Shown here piece after piece: positions 11,833 through 24,100 of a stretch of DNA of 64,000 nucleotides. Where the stretch lies: contig NC_079906.1 of NCBI RefSeq assembly GCF_024868665.1, positions 11,046,833 through 11,110,832 of the forward strand, read 5' to 3'. Origin of the DNA: Triplophysa rosa. Taxonomy: Eukaryota > Chordata > Actinopteri > Cypriniformes > Nemacheilidae. The notes beneath the pieces were generated by a model that saw only the letters and a list, made by a program, of their open reading frames with translations, did no database searches and was not told the origin of the DNA. The stretch's first letter is position 1, and every line of letters starts with the position of its first letter. The position numbers were made by a program, and so were the translations under genes.

Positions 11833-12831
11833 ACTCTATATGAGTTTGTGAATTCTTTGAGAATCAAACCCATGAAGTTCTCTACCCGTTGAGCTACAGG
11901 AAAGCAAAAAACTTAATTTACAGTTATGCCATCATATGCATGGACTACCTGTAGATGCTTGTGTATTTGTGTATGCGGAGATCAGAGAACCTGCACACTG
12001 TAGGTCAGAAAGGTGTTGCACAGCGGCACGCTGTAACAGTATCCACCAGCAGCTTTCAATTAAATTTTCCAAAGACTATAACCCTCTTGTTATCCTTCCT
12101 CCGAAGTCTCCATCGCCATCTCTTACTGTTTCCACCCTCTCAAACAGCCCGAGGCTGTTTTTACAATAATACACTTGTTCTCTTTGAAATTTGAGGTAAA
12201 CAACACAAAGCGGCTTCATAAATATCAAACACCATGCGCTGACAGGGTCTCGCAGAATGGCTTTTATGTAACTGGTATTTCCACAGTGAAAAAAAACAAA
12301 ACTGACTAATAAATCATGTCACACTTTTCGGTGACTGTAAACAAAAATTTTAAGGACATCTATTCAGTAAAAGCAGGTGTTAGGATTATACAATTTCATC
12401 CAGGATTACCGAGCCTTGTAAACTTCAAGGTCTGTGCGAGCCTCGCACAGTGCATTTAGTGCAATACACTTATGATCAGATGTGTGTTTACGTGAACAAA
12501 GGGCTACATCAGATTTTCCATTCTCCCTCAGCGATGCTCAAGCCTCTGGCAAGGTTTAGATAACCAAGTGGCGTCATGTAGCGTTTATTCAGAGCTGGAT
12601 CCTGCCAGGACATCGATGTTGACCAAACACATCCATTCATTCAACAGTATTAAACATAGTCTGTCACCTTGCAGCAGGGAAAGTTTGATTTTGCAACAGG
12701 ATATTTGCTTTTGCATGGAGGCTGGGTTGTCAACATTGTCCTGATTATAAAACATGACTTTTCATTATAACTAATTATGGTTGCTGTTGGATTGATTTCT
12801 TATGGGATAAATCTTTATGATCGCTCTTGTA

Positions 12832-13230
12832 AATGAACAGTTCACCCAAAAATGAAATTCTGTCTTTATTCACTCACCCTTGAGTTGCTGCAAATCTGTA
12901 TAAATGTCTTTGTTCTGATGAACACAGAGAAAGATATTTGGAAGAATGTTCTGTAGAAGAAAACAGTTCTTGGCCACCTTTGACTACCATAGTAGGGAAA
13001 ATTGCTTTATACATTTCTTACACAAAAGGAGATATTATGAAGAATTTAGGAAAGCAAACAGTTCTGGGGCACTACCATTGCCGTTTTTCCTACTATGTTA
13101 CTCAATGGTGGCCAAAAACTGTTTGGTTACAAGTATTCGTCCAAATATCTTTCTCTGTGTTCATCAGAACAAAGAAATGTATACAGATTTGGAACAACTT
13201 GAGGGTGAGTAAATGATGACAAAATTTTAA
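12832..13230. mobile_element. Type B TTAA MITE, longer variant
   Basis: GAACAGTTCACCCAAAAATG at the left and GAGTAAATGATGACAAAATT at the right bound a large imperfect palindrome containing AACACAGAGAAAGATATTTG and its inverse. The short frames here are shadows of the repeat. Confidence 0.7.
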
Positions 13231-13497
13231 TGATGCCGCATTTATGCAGCTGAAAACGGCAGAAGCTCAGCTGAAAACGCCCGCTGCAGGCACAGCGTTC
13301 TGCCCAAAGTTGAGCATTTTTCAACTCTGGGCACCTGGTCGAACGCCGGCGCTGATCGTGGGAAAAACGCATAGCACCAGTGCTGAGCGCGGAAAAAGAC
13401 ATCAACTGATGGCTTTTTTTAAAAGCGCGGCGTTTCTGTTGAAAACAATTGAAAAAACACGCCGGCCGCAGGCATAAACGCCTCGGTGGACACAGCC
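13231..13497. repeat. GC-rich repeat fragment ending GGTGGACACAGCC
   Basis: This GC-rich tract has repeated AAAACGCC-type units and one MITE-like terminus (CGGTGGACACAGCC). The opposite terminus was not found, so it is recorded as a fragment. Confidence 0.35.
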
Positions 13498-13974
13498 TCT
13501 AAGTCCAGAAGCTCCAGTTAACTTTCAAAATATAGGTCTGAAGAGCCTCATAACTCAGCCGGCCACACTCCTGTCTGTCTCTCAATCAGCCCTGGAGGAA
13601 CATGGTGGCAGGCCAGATCATTTTTTCCAAGTGAAATCTAATCTGTCCCCAGAGAACTTCCCTGGCTGTATTAGAAACAGAGGCAGCTCACTGACTCTAG
13701 TAATGAGCTCACTGGGGCGTTTAAGGTTCAGAGGAACAGAGTGAGGTGCCAGATCTTCTGTCTAGATCAGTTGGGGTTGTGTAAGTTTGGTTAAGCTAGA
13801 CTTGTTCTGAAATTGGTCTAATGCGTGAGCCTAAAGGGTGGAAAATATATCTTCACACACGAAGGGTGGCATTAAAGTCTAATGTACTATTAAATTTCAA
13901 GGATTACTAAAGAATGCAGAAAAAACACAAAAGCATCTTTCGAAAATGTAACTTATTTGACGTTTGACCCTAAT

Positions 13975-14185
13975 GGCATTCCAAAGCTGTATGACTGACT
14001 TTCTTCTGCAGAACACAAAAGAAGATATTTTGAAGAACGTTGGTAACCAAACAACATTGTCCCCCATTGACTTCCATTGTATGGACACAAAACCACCAAG
14101 ACATTTCTTAAAATATCTTCTTGAGTGTTCCACAAAAGAAAGAGTCATGTGCATGTTTTGAATGACATGAGGCTGAACTGTCAGT
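13975..14185. mobile_element. Type B TTAA MITE copy just upstream of the angptl2 coding exon
   Basis: It has CACAAAAGAAGATATTTTGA facing AAAATATCTTCTTGAGTGTT and ends GCTGAACTGTCAG then TTAA (14186-14189). Its end is 116 bp before the exon acceptor at 14300-14301. Confidence 0.7.
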
Positions 14186-14301
14186 TTAAGTGGTTGTTAG
14201 TTATGCAGTTTGTTCTGTTTGCAATTCTCAATCTAATGAGATTTAATTCCCCCTTTTCTTTCTTCTCCTTCCACTTTCTTCTCTCCTCATGCAATTCACA
14301 G

Positions 14302-15176
14302 GCCTGTTTGGAGTGCCATCATGGATCGTCCTGGGCTGGTATGGTTGGTGTTGCTCCTGGTGAGTGGACCGATCCGAGGAACCGAGGGTGGCGCTCAGGA
14401 GTTTGACAGCAGTGATGAAGGTCCAGAGGTTGAATTCCTGTCAACGTCTCGCACCCGGCGGGCCCCCGAACCTCCTCCCCAAGACAAGTGCTCTTACACC
14501 TTCATTGTACCCCAGCAGAAGGTTACGGGAGCCATCTGTGTGAACTCCAAGGAGCCCGAGGCTGTGCTGGAGAACCGTGTCAATAAGCAGGAGCTGGAAC
14601 TTCTCAATTCAGAGCTACACAAACAGAAGAGACAAATCGAGACTCTGCAGCAGCTCGTTGAGGTGGACGGCGGTATCGTCAATGAGGTGAAGCTTTTGCG
14701 CAAGGAGTCTCGCAACATGAACTCTAGAGTGACGCAGCTATACATGCAGCTACTGCACGAGATCATCCGCAAAAGGGACAATGCGCTGGAGCTGTCCCAA
14801 TTGGAGAACAAGATCCTTAACCAGACTTCTGAGATGCTGCAGCTTACCAACCGCTATAAAGATCTGGAGTACAAGTATCAGCACCTCGCATCACTAGCAA
14901 ATAACCAGTCAACGCTCATTTCCCTTCTCGAGGCGCAGTGTCAGAGGGGACCACCAGTTGTGGCTCCAAGGGTCCAGGCTCAACCTCAACCTCAGCCCCA
15001 ACCTCAACCAAGACCCTCATCACCCATCAATAAGCCCAACCAGCCACCCACCTTCAGCCGCAACAACCAGATCACCAATGAGATCCAGAGCGATCAGAAC
15101 CTAAAAGTCCCGCCGGTCCCTCCTCCCACAATTCCAGGTGCAACTAACAGCCCATCTACAACAAACAAACCCTCTG
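14302..15176 (+). CDS. angptl2: angptl2 first coding exon: signal peptide, coiled coil and linker
   Basis: The acceptor AG is at 14300-14301, after a pyrimidine-rich stretch, and is followed by 19 nt of 5'UTR before the ATG at 14321. The donor GTGAGT starts at 15177. The exon encodes residues 1-285 plus one base of Gly286. It includes C57, C73 and C207 and a basic R-T-R-R at 44-47 that could be a convertase site (inference). The open frame continues to 15262 past the donor, but that part is intronic: its codons are not fibrinogen-like, and exon 2 joins perfectly at the donor. Confidence 0.95.
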
Positions 15177-18100
15177 GTGAGTCTCAGTTTCATTCTCTAC
15201 AAAAAAATTTGATTGCCAAGAACGCACAATATATGCCTCAATCGTGTCTTCCACGCAATTAGAAAAATTTCAACTCGAATGCAAAATCCGTGCGAGGAGC
15301 TCATTGACACGTCTGGTTTGACAAGTCCAGATGTGCAAAGACACTCTCAGTCGAGCGATGTTTTTTGTGTTGCACAAATAAAACCAATTAATCCTGCAAG
15401 TAATATAGAGCGAAGAATGCATTTGGTGTGAACAAAGACGTCTGAGCCCCTCTTGACAATAAAGCATCTGTTCTTGTCTCAGCTTCAAAAAGACAACTTT
15501 AACCTGGTCAGATGATGGACATGATAAACAAAGCAGTGTCATTCATTCAGGAGACACTCTTGCATGAACCCACTAAAAAAGTTAAGATAAATTAAATGTA
15601 ATTTATTCAATGGAAAAAAAATCTTCGTCACTACATTTTATGTACATGCTCTTAATGTTGTATAGAAGAAAATCATATTTTTGTTTTAACTAAAAATTAG
15701 GCAGACTAATTAATGATTTAAAGCTTATTATTGACAATTTGTAGTCAAAGTAGTCATATTTTAAAGGTGCCAAAGAATTCATTGATACAAAATGTTAAAT
15801 TGTTCTCTGATATCCACATAGAATGTGGCTTTACTAAGTGCCTGCTTGATATTGTCCCAGGTTCGAAAAACTGTCCCATTTACTTTCGTCACGTGACTCT
15901 CGCTGCTCTGTGCTTCAAATTGCATTGTAAACAAATATAAACAAGGCTTAAGGGGGATATAAACTTGCACGATACAGAACAGACGTGTCAGACTTTATAT
16001 CTGTGCAGCTTGCGTTGTATAAAGAAGACGCGCATGAGTTTTTAACTGAGAAGCTTGCACAGTACAGATGACACGCCTGACTTGATAACTGCCCAGCTCG
16101 CGCTGTATAGCTCGTTAATCGACGTCACGCCGCATTTAATGTTGCGCCATCTTAGGAGGATGAATGCTTGTACGTTCAATGCAGTGTTTTGTTTTTCTTG
16201 TTAGATTAGGAAACATAACTATGGCAGGTCGGTCTTACTGTGTTAATAGCATTACGCAGAGTCATTCAGTAAAAGCCCATGGTTCTTTCACTTCCGATTT
16301 CTCCATATATCAAACAAAACAAGTAACGGTATGTAGCGAGGAAGGCGGGGCGAGAGCCGTGGGGCGGGTAAGCTGACACTCATTGCCAATTACGCCGCCG
16401 GTCCCCGCATGCCTCACGGGGGAGCTCGGGAGCATAAGAGGACGAGCGACCGGATCATCGAGAGAGAGGACCCGGGCCCGGCGGTCGCACAGCTGACACT
16501 CGTTGCCACTTACGCCGCCGGCCCCGCCTTACTCGCCCCACGGCTCTCGCCCCGCCTTCCTCGCTACATACCCCCATCACCCCTCACAGGCCGGGGGGGC
16601 AGCACCGAGCCTGTGCTTACTCCCCCCCCGGGGGGCCTTCTCCCATGAGGGCCCCAGTGACTGGGGCATGCACGGACGAGGCGAGAGAACGGAGCCGGGA
16701 ACATCCCGAGCGATCGGGACGAGAGAGGGGAGAGAGGACAAAACAAAAACAAACAAACAAAAAAATGTGGTCCGGTTCCCTGACACGCTGCCGCTCGGTC
16801 CTCAGCCCAGCCGAGGCTCCTCCTCGCGGCGCTAGGTTGTGGTGCTGGACGTCCGGCGGACGGCCCGATCCTCCATCCGCCTCCTGGCGGCCGGCGATGA
16901 CTCCTGGCTGAGGGCAGCCGGCACTCCCGCGCTCCCTCCATGGCCGCCATCCCACCTCATCCCAGGAGCACAACCACGGGCTCTCCGTCCCCACCGAATC
17001 CTCTTCGTTCCAGCACCACGGTCTCGGGCAGCCGCTGGTGGACGCCCTCGTCCACGCTGCCCGAACTCCTCAGCACCGCGAGGCCGCTCGGCGGCAAGGG
17101 CTCCTCGGCAGCATGTCCCACCTTCCTCCCGGGTTTCGGCACCAATGTAATAAAGTTCAATGTAGGGAAGGAAGGAGGCGGGAACCGGCGAACATTCATC
17201 ACACTTTAATTCAAAAATAAATAAACAATAAACAGCAAATAACAGGCCGGCAGCCACCTCATGGTCGACTGCCGGCCACACAAACATAAACAAACTCCAC
17301 TTAACTTCCGGGCCCGGGTCCTCTCTCTCGATAATCCAGTCGCTCGTCCTCTTATGCTCCCGAGCTCCCCCGTGAGGCATGCGGGGACCGGCGGTCGCAC
17401 TGCTGACTTACGCCGCCGGCCCCGCCTTACCCGCCCCACGGCTCTCGCCCCGCCTTCCTCGCTACACGGTACATATCAAAACAATAATAGCAGTGGAGTA
17501 TTATCCTCCCAAGATGGCAGCGCCACTGCAACATGCAACATAGGGCGTGACGTCAGCTTCACAGTTTCTATAAAGAAGACGTGTCTCTACGCAGCTTGCG
17601 CCTAGACGCGCCTCACTTCATAACGTCGCGGCTTGTTTAAGTGAAGTGAAGTGACCTATTAGTCAGATATGGTGACCCATACCTGAAATGTGACCTCTGC
17701 ATTTAACCCGTCCAGAGAGTAGTGAACACACGCACAGCAAGTCGTGAACACACGTACACCCGGAACAGTGGGCAGCTATCACTGCAGCACCCGGGGAGCA
17801 AGTAGGGGTAAGGTGCCTTGCTCAAGGGCACCTCAGTCGTTACCCGCCGGCCCTGGGAATCGAACCGGCAACCTTCTGGTCACGAGTCCGACTCTCTAAC
17901 AAGAGTTTCACTGTAGACATCATCCAATGCCAATTTGGTAGACATTGCCCAACCCTACTCACAATACCTGTAGAACTTCCGATGATTCGGCTGTGCACGT
18001 CCGGCTGGCCAAGAACATGGGCGGGTATATGCAACGTTGGGGGCGTACAACAGTATCGTTACAGTCGGTGTTATGTTGGGATTGGCCTCTTTTTCAGTGG

Positions 18101-21100
18101 TCTTTTACATGCACACGATTTACACAAGAAATAGGAAACAATAATGTTTGAGGCTCACGATGTGTCATTTCCATGTACATACCTCTTATTATTCATCTAT
18201 GCCTAGGTAAATACAGTTCCCATTCTATGGCACCTTTGAGACATTGTAAACTGAATGATTTGAACTATTTACTACATAACTATAAATGCATAATGGAAAA
18301 AGCAGATTTCAGTGGTTGTATTTGCACTTTATCTGGTCATATGAGCATTTTTTCCAAGGCTATTTTCCACATGCATTTATCAGCAAAAGGTTCCACAAAC
18401 TCACCTCAGAGAGACTCTAGCATTCACAATGAGACCACAGTATAAAAGAGACGTCTGTAAGGAAACAGAGAGAAAGATCCTGGACAGAAGACAAAATACT
18501 AAAAAAACAGACAGAAAATGTCTTCAGGGGACGATTTGGGAAATGGCATAAGGATGTGCCACATAAGAACGATGAAGCTGAGGTAGAGAAAAAGGAAAAG
18601 GCATCTGCACTGGAGTGAAGTCATTTATTCCAGTGGTACCAGACATGGGCGACCCAGACACAAACACACAGTTCTATCTTTTGTGTGTCTTCCTAGTAGA
18701 CCTTGAGAGAGAGAAAAAGAGAGAGAGAGAAACAGCCTGCTGATAGATTTACTATGTTGTTTTAACGCGACCTGCACCAGTGAAAATCCTCCTCGTTTCC
18801 TCTTCCTTCTTATCATATCTCTCTAGTAAAGTTCACTTGACTTGATGGATACGTCTTCAGCTCTAGGTCATCACCTCATCCATCTTTGTGAATGCTAGCT
18901 AGATTTTTTTAACAGATTTACCCCAAAGTTGTTTTTCCCCTTCCACAGTTTTTTTTTCTGTGCCATTAGACCATTAGCCAGTTCAATCTTTCTTTCGTGG
19001 CACTGCCTGTTTGCCTTCTTTCATACACACGCATACTGTTGTCCAAACTCCTTTCCGTTTGTTTGCCAGACCTAACAGCTGCATCAGGGCTCTAGAAGCG
19101 AACCAATTTGGTAGCACGTGCGACCTTATTTCTCAATGGTGCGACTAAGAAAAATCTGAGGTCACACCGGTGCGACCAGCCGTTCGAGGGAGAAAAAAAG
19201 TCTCAGAGACTCTGAAAGTATCCCTGTGATTAAACAACAGACAAATTAGGACCATATCGTGGTCTAAACCAATCAGAGATAGTGAAGGGCGGACCCCCCT
19301 CTGATTGGCCGTGGTCCAGATTTTCCTGTACGTGTGTGTACCAGAGGTTGCGTTAACCGAAAATTCTCTGTCATTGACAAAAAATGTTTACCAGTGACGG
19401 AAAAATCTGAAGGCCGTCCGTCCGTCCGTCATTTTGACGGATTACAATGAGGGCAATTTGTAACTCCCCGTTTCCCTTCATTAGCTTCATTAGAGCGTGA
19501 TATGCTCGCGAAGGGACGTGCATGTTTTCACCTGTCATTGTTAATGACTAGACTAGACATATGTGATGCGATCTGGGAAAACCCGTCAGATGTTGCGCTG
19601 GGACACCTATCAAAGTAAACCACATAACATGAAGAATGAAGGAGTATCAATGCACATTTCCCGCCAGTCCTGTGTAAACTACGGCATGCAAAGTTTTTTA
19701 TACAATGTTTTCATGAGATGACAGAGCTAAACATACAAGGGATGATCAAAAGTCCAGACACTATGCACATGATAAACAACGTAAAACTTGCTTCACTGCT
19801 TATTAGTTGTTGTCCGTAATGTTTGCTAGTTTCCTTGTGTAGTGATAATGGCAGAGCTCTCATTCTTTAAGTGTGCCCTGCACCATTTTCCTTACTTTCG
19901 TTTTATTCAAACGGTTTTGTACAGTATTTTTATAGACTTCAACACTGGGAAATGTTTTTTTATTAAATTGTTATTAGAGTAAGTGTTTTACCACAGTAAA
20001 GTGACTTTTCCTTGTGATACTGGACTGTTGTGCTTTTATTTTCATCACTTAACTTTAAACCCGTTTTTCTCCAAATTCCGTTCCTGAAAATCATAGCGCT
20101 TCAGCCGACCTCAGCCACAACTTTTGTTACATACACAAGGTATGAGCAAAATAAAAACTGATTTGGAAAGGGCTTGAATATGGTATCAAAAACTGTAATA
20201 TATAAATTTGCACCATGTGTTGGGTTTTCCCAGATCGAATCACATATGAACATAAACATAAAATATATAGATGAATATAAACAACAAAGGCTTTATTGGG
20301 CATTCAGTTGTATTAAAATACAACAAGTTCCGAGACGCAAGTACAGAGTGATGACGTAACGAACATACTAATTACCACCTAACGCCACCTTGCACCATAG
20401 AGACGGGTAATAATAGATTTTGGCGGATTTTTTACGAGCCTGTCAGTCAAAATAACCTAGCGCCTCTGGTGTGAAATGCGTGTGCTGCAGTCAGACAGAG
20501 AGGTGAGGAGTCTATAGCCTCGTCAGTTAAACAGAGTGGATGTAGCCGCCGCGGATGATGAGAGAAGATGAAAAGAACGATTGACAACTTTTTGTGAATA
20601 ATGTTAAGTTAAGGCCTGATCCGTCCGAAAATCATAAATAATGCTCTGACACGGAGCCATCAACCTCCCAGGTTATGTCCATTTATCTTAGGATGTTTTA
20701 AGTTTCAGTTCAGTGAAGCACTTTAAGCACCAACACTTTTTCAGTAAGTTAACTTTCTTGTAGAATTGTGCTTCAAATAAAGAACTTTATGTTGACCAGA
20801 TTGTTAGTTAATCATTTACAATGTCAAGTCAATTTTGCCTATATGGACAGCGATTTAAAAAAAAGTGAACTGGTAAAACTGCGGTGTTAAATGCGATGCG
20901 GTCGAAAATTTGGGTGCACCTAACTTTTGTGCTGGTGCACCTAAGAAAAGGCGCACCAGTGCAACCAGTGCAAAAGGTTAGTCTAGAGCCATGTGCATTC
21001 ATCACAACATTTCTTCACACTGAAAATGTACAATAGGTCAGATTTGCATTGAAAAGCACAAGATTTTCTTTGGAATGTTGAAGCATCAGGTTTTTCACAA

Positions 21101-24100
21101 ACTAGGGGAGTTCGTGCCAGCTCAAGTGCATGTTAAACTTTACTACCTACTAAAGACTACAATCTTGTTCATTCATGAGTGTATACGGTTACAAGTGAAT
21201 TACAAAAGATTCAACCTATAATTTCAGCTCTTCTGTTTGAGTTTCCATGGCATACAGATTCTCTTCCCTATTAAACAGAACGGTGGGAGTTTTTTAAACA
21301 TGCTGACAAGCAGAGTTCTCCGCTGGAAAGTAAGCAATCTCTTCAGAGCTCAAAGATATGAGGGAATGTGCAATGAGGTTTCATTAAAGTTCATGTACAT
21401 AATCGAAAAGGGTACATGTGATGTTCCGCCTACAACTCTGATAAAACAAACAAATCATCTGAAAAAGAAAAACAGATGGGTCAAAAAGTCCGATGTTCAA
21501 TGTTGTTACTTTTTTGCAATCTAATACAGAATGTTTTACCATAAATTCATAACAAATAAAAAATGGCAGATCTTTTAAAAGATTTAAAAAAATATAAGTA
21601 TTAGTATGTATTCCTTTTGCTTCATATACAAATGCAGAATCTTAAATAATTTAGGGCCCCTTTTCTTTGTTCAAATTAAAGTTTGTTCTTTAATCTTCTT
21701 TTGAACAAAGAAACTATGGACAAATAAACACTGTTTACTGTATTTCTAAGCTTAAAAAAACTTTCTCTGCCTTTTGCCCCCTAATGTATTTCTATTAAAT
21801 GTCATAAGTCTATGCAATACTTGTTTCCTGTCATTCTATAAATCTTCTGTCACAATAAATAACAGGCTCCAGGGTTTGGGAATGCTGGAATGGATTCAGT
21901 TGTTTTCACGGCAAGAGGTTAATGAGCCCCATCTGCATAGTTTGCTTAAATTTGTCAGGTAGCGTGATTTTGCTTCTCTCATGCTGTGAAAATCATCCAG
22001 ACAGAGAGATTTCAAAATCCAGTATTTGAAGATCTTACAACACACGCACAACCTGATATCTGTGGCGACTGTGTTTGTGTTTCCTTAAGACACAAACACA
22101 CAGGAATCCTCAAAACATTACATTCTTTCCCTTGAGATTACGCAGTCTGTTGTGGCACGCAGTACGGCAACAACACCATGTTTCCGATTAGCAAAGGCTG
22201 GAATTTTTATTAGCATAATTATTTTAAAAAGCAAACACAGCAGCCATACTATATCAAGTATGTGGAAATGATAGAGAAGCAAGAATGATCCACATGTCTG
22301 AATTTTACCATCTAAGCTTTATATGCAGAGATTACTAATATGTTTGGGAAAGAACTATCATCATTATAAATTATATAACTTTATATCATATTTTTGAACT
22401 TTTTAAACTCTGGTGGCTCACCAATCACACACAGGACTAAAGGCCTGTTCACACCAACAATTAAAAAAAATTAACTAAGAGGTAAATAAAATTCTAAAAA
22501 TACAGAGGAGCGATATCTCTGGGATCACTTTCAGAGCGACTTTTTTCAGATGATGAATGACAAAACATTGATAGCCAATTAAAATCCGTTAAAATTTAAA
22601 AGGCCACACACATTTAAAATGTGAAACTTCAACATGAGAGCTTATAATAAACTAATGTAATCTTACAGTAATTTAATATATTTTTGTATTTATAGTTATC
22701 ATTCTTGGTGTGAACAGTCAAGACAAACTTATTCCTTTACCAGTTCTTCCAAACTCTTACTGTTGTTCACCTTCATACACTTTCATTCAGCCTATACATT
22801 TTTTTTGCAGCAAAGACCGAAACTCACTAAAGCTACTTTCAACGTTTCAGTGAAAGGCACATCCAGATGATTTTTCTAACTTCAAGAGTGATGAAGGCGC
22901 TGAAGTGATTGTGAATGAGGGGTATACTGTTGGCCAGCCGTCAGGCATGAGGCCTGCTTTTTAAAAGCTACAAGATGAGAGTAAACGCTAAAATGTTTCC
23001 AGACTACTGTAGGTAAACCACAGGGCTTCAGAAGTACTTTAAAGACTGAGATCTAAGATAACACGACTGTCTGCCAGATTTGACAGCAAGGATCCCACAG
23101 CTAAAATACACAAACAATAATGGAACATATGAGGTCATCGCCAGCTTGCTTTGAAATCTCAGGTTGGGTTGAACATTAATTTTCCATCTGTAAGAAACAG
23201 CATATCATAATATATTGCTGCTGTCTTTTTGAAACCTTACAATATTTCATGATTTTAATTTTTGATCATAAATCATTAATATTAGTTATCTTTTGTTTGT
23301 CACTCGGTTTTACAAATATTTAACCAATATAACGTATTAAAAAGTGCTTGTCAACTTTTACATTCCGGAAAAGCTGCGAATTTTGATATCCGAAGTTTCG
23401 TAAGGACAGCGATGATATTATGTACAAGGCAATCTGGACTACTTGAATCTGATTGTTTGATTGTGGCACAATATTTTTGAAAAATGACCCCTGTCCGGAT
23501 AACTGGATGCTTATCTTGAAAACCTGTTTCCTCCATACCTGTGTTTTCATTCTCCGTGGTCTATGCAAGTAAGCTAAAATAACAATTTCAACTTGATATT
23601 CCACATCCTTGTTTATTTAGTTGGTTAGACAAATACACAAATAGTGGTAAAAAATAACCAAGATAATGTGCAGCCGGTGATTATTATAAAATAAACCAGT
23701 TCAGGTTGACGCCCTTGCAGTTTTATCTTGTGATAAGACCTTCTTACTGGTGTTTCAGCAGGATTATGTCATATTAGATTACTTCAAAAAGTTATGACAA
23801 ATGTGGATATATGGATATAATATGGATAACCCAGCCTCACTATATACAGTGTGTGTATCAACATAGTGTCACTGTTCCTCCATTTGTATAGGGAATTATT
23901 TTGAAGACAGGACTGACTTATGAAAAGCGTTTTCCTCTGCATCTCTTTGGAAAAACATGGAAGTTGGAGCCATATTTGACACATCCCTATAAAAACACAA
24001 CTCTGTGCCCAGGGAAGTTTGGAAGTGCTTGCTAATCTACTTGCTACTGTTGCATTATTTAGCAAATGGGTCTTTCTTTGGCCTCAGTGCCAGCGTTATG

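Larger units (their letters stand above)
10761..11905 (-). mobile_element. Minus-strand tRNA-SINE split by a TIR element
   Basis: The head is at 11833-11905 (on the minus strand GCTTTCCTGTAGCTCAACGG with a box-B-like GGGTTTGATTC). The tail is at 10761-10816 (minus strand CACTTTGGATAAATGTGTCT). The two halves are separated by the element at 10817-11832. Confidence 0.6.
16332..17466 (-). mobile_element. Non-autonomous LTR retrotransposon, 1135 bp, with fold-back 3' LTR
   Basis: The target-site duplication CGGTA is at 16327-16331 and 17467-17471. On the minus strand a 321 bp LTR (17466-17146) starts TGTAGCGAGGAAGG and ends TTATTACA. One base later comes a primer-binding site, TGGTGCCGAAACCCGGGA (17144-17127), complementary to the 3' end of tRNA-Phe. 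About 560 bp of GC-rich internal DNA with no gag or pol follows. A purine tract (GATGGGGGTA) then precedes the 3' LTR start at 16568. The GC content stands out sharply from the AT-rich surroundings. The long open frames in this stretch are by-products of that GC content. Confidence 0.85.
16121..17554. mobile_element. TIR DNA element hosting the LTR retroelement
   Basis: Outside the LTR element are matching inverted ends. The left starts GACGTCACGCC at 16121 with TGTTGCGCCATCTTAGGAGG a little inside. The right, reverse-complemented, reads GACGTCACGCC with GCCATCTTGGGAGG inside. A short frame from 16221 ([16 protein letters not shown]) resembles the start of a THAP zinc finger but lacks a clear second cysteine. 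The family is not assigned. Confidence 0.55.
15885..17957. mobile_element. Composite copy of a repeat with TAGGGTTGG-type ends, invaded three times
   Basis: Flanks at 15885-16120, 17555-17636 and 17901-17957 match the element at 7111-7591. Shared parts include TTTCGTCACGTGACTCTCGC, the repeated CAGCTCGCGCTGTA/TAAAGAAGACG units and the CCAACCCTA end. It is interrupted by the GACGTCACGCC element (which itself holds the LTR element) and by a SINE. The left end is degraded. Confidence 0.6.

Noticed and set aside
15177..15262. Continuation of the angptl2 open frame past residue 285
   Set aside because: A strong GTGAGT donor is at 15177, and exon 2 restores the fibrinogen-like domain in frame. The extra codons match nothing in the family.
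16409..17439. Many long overlapping open frames on both strands (up to 182 codons)
   Set aside because: They lie in the GC-rich LTR element, where stop codons are rare by composition. They overlap each other in several frames and show no domain.
16332..17466. An endogenous retrovirus
   Set aside because: LTRs and a primer site are present, but the 560 bp interior has no gag, pol or env. It is a short non-autonomous LTR element.
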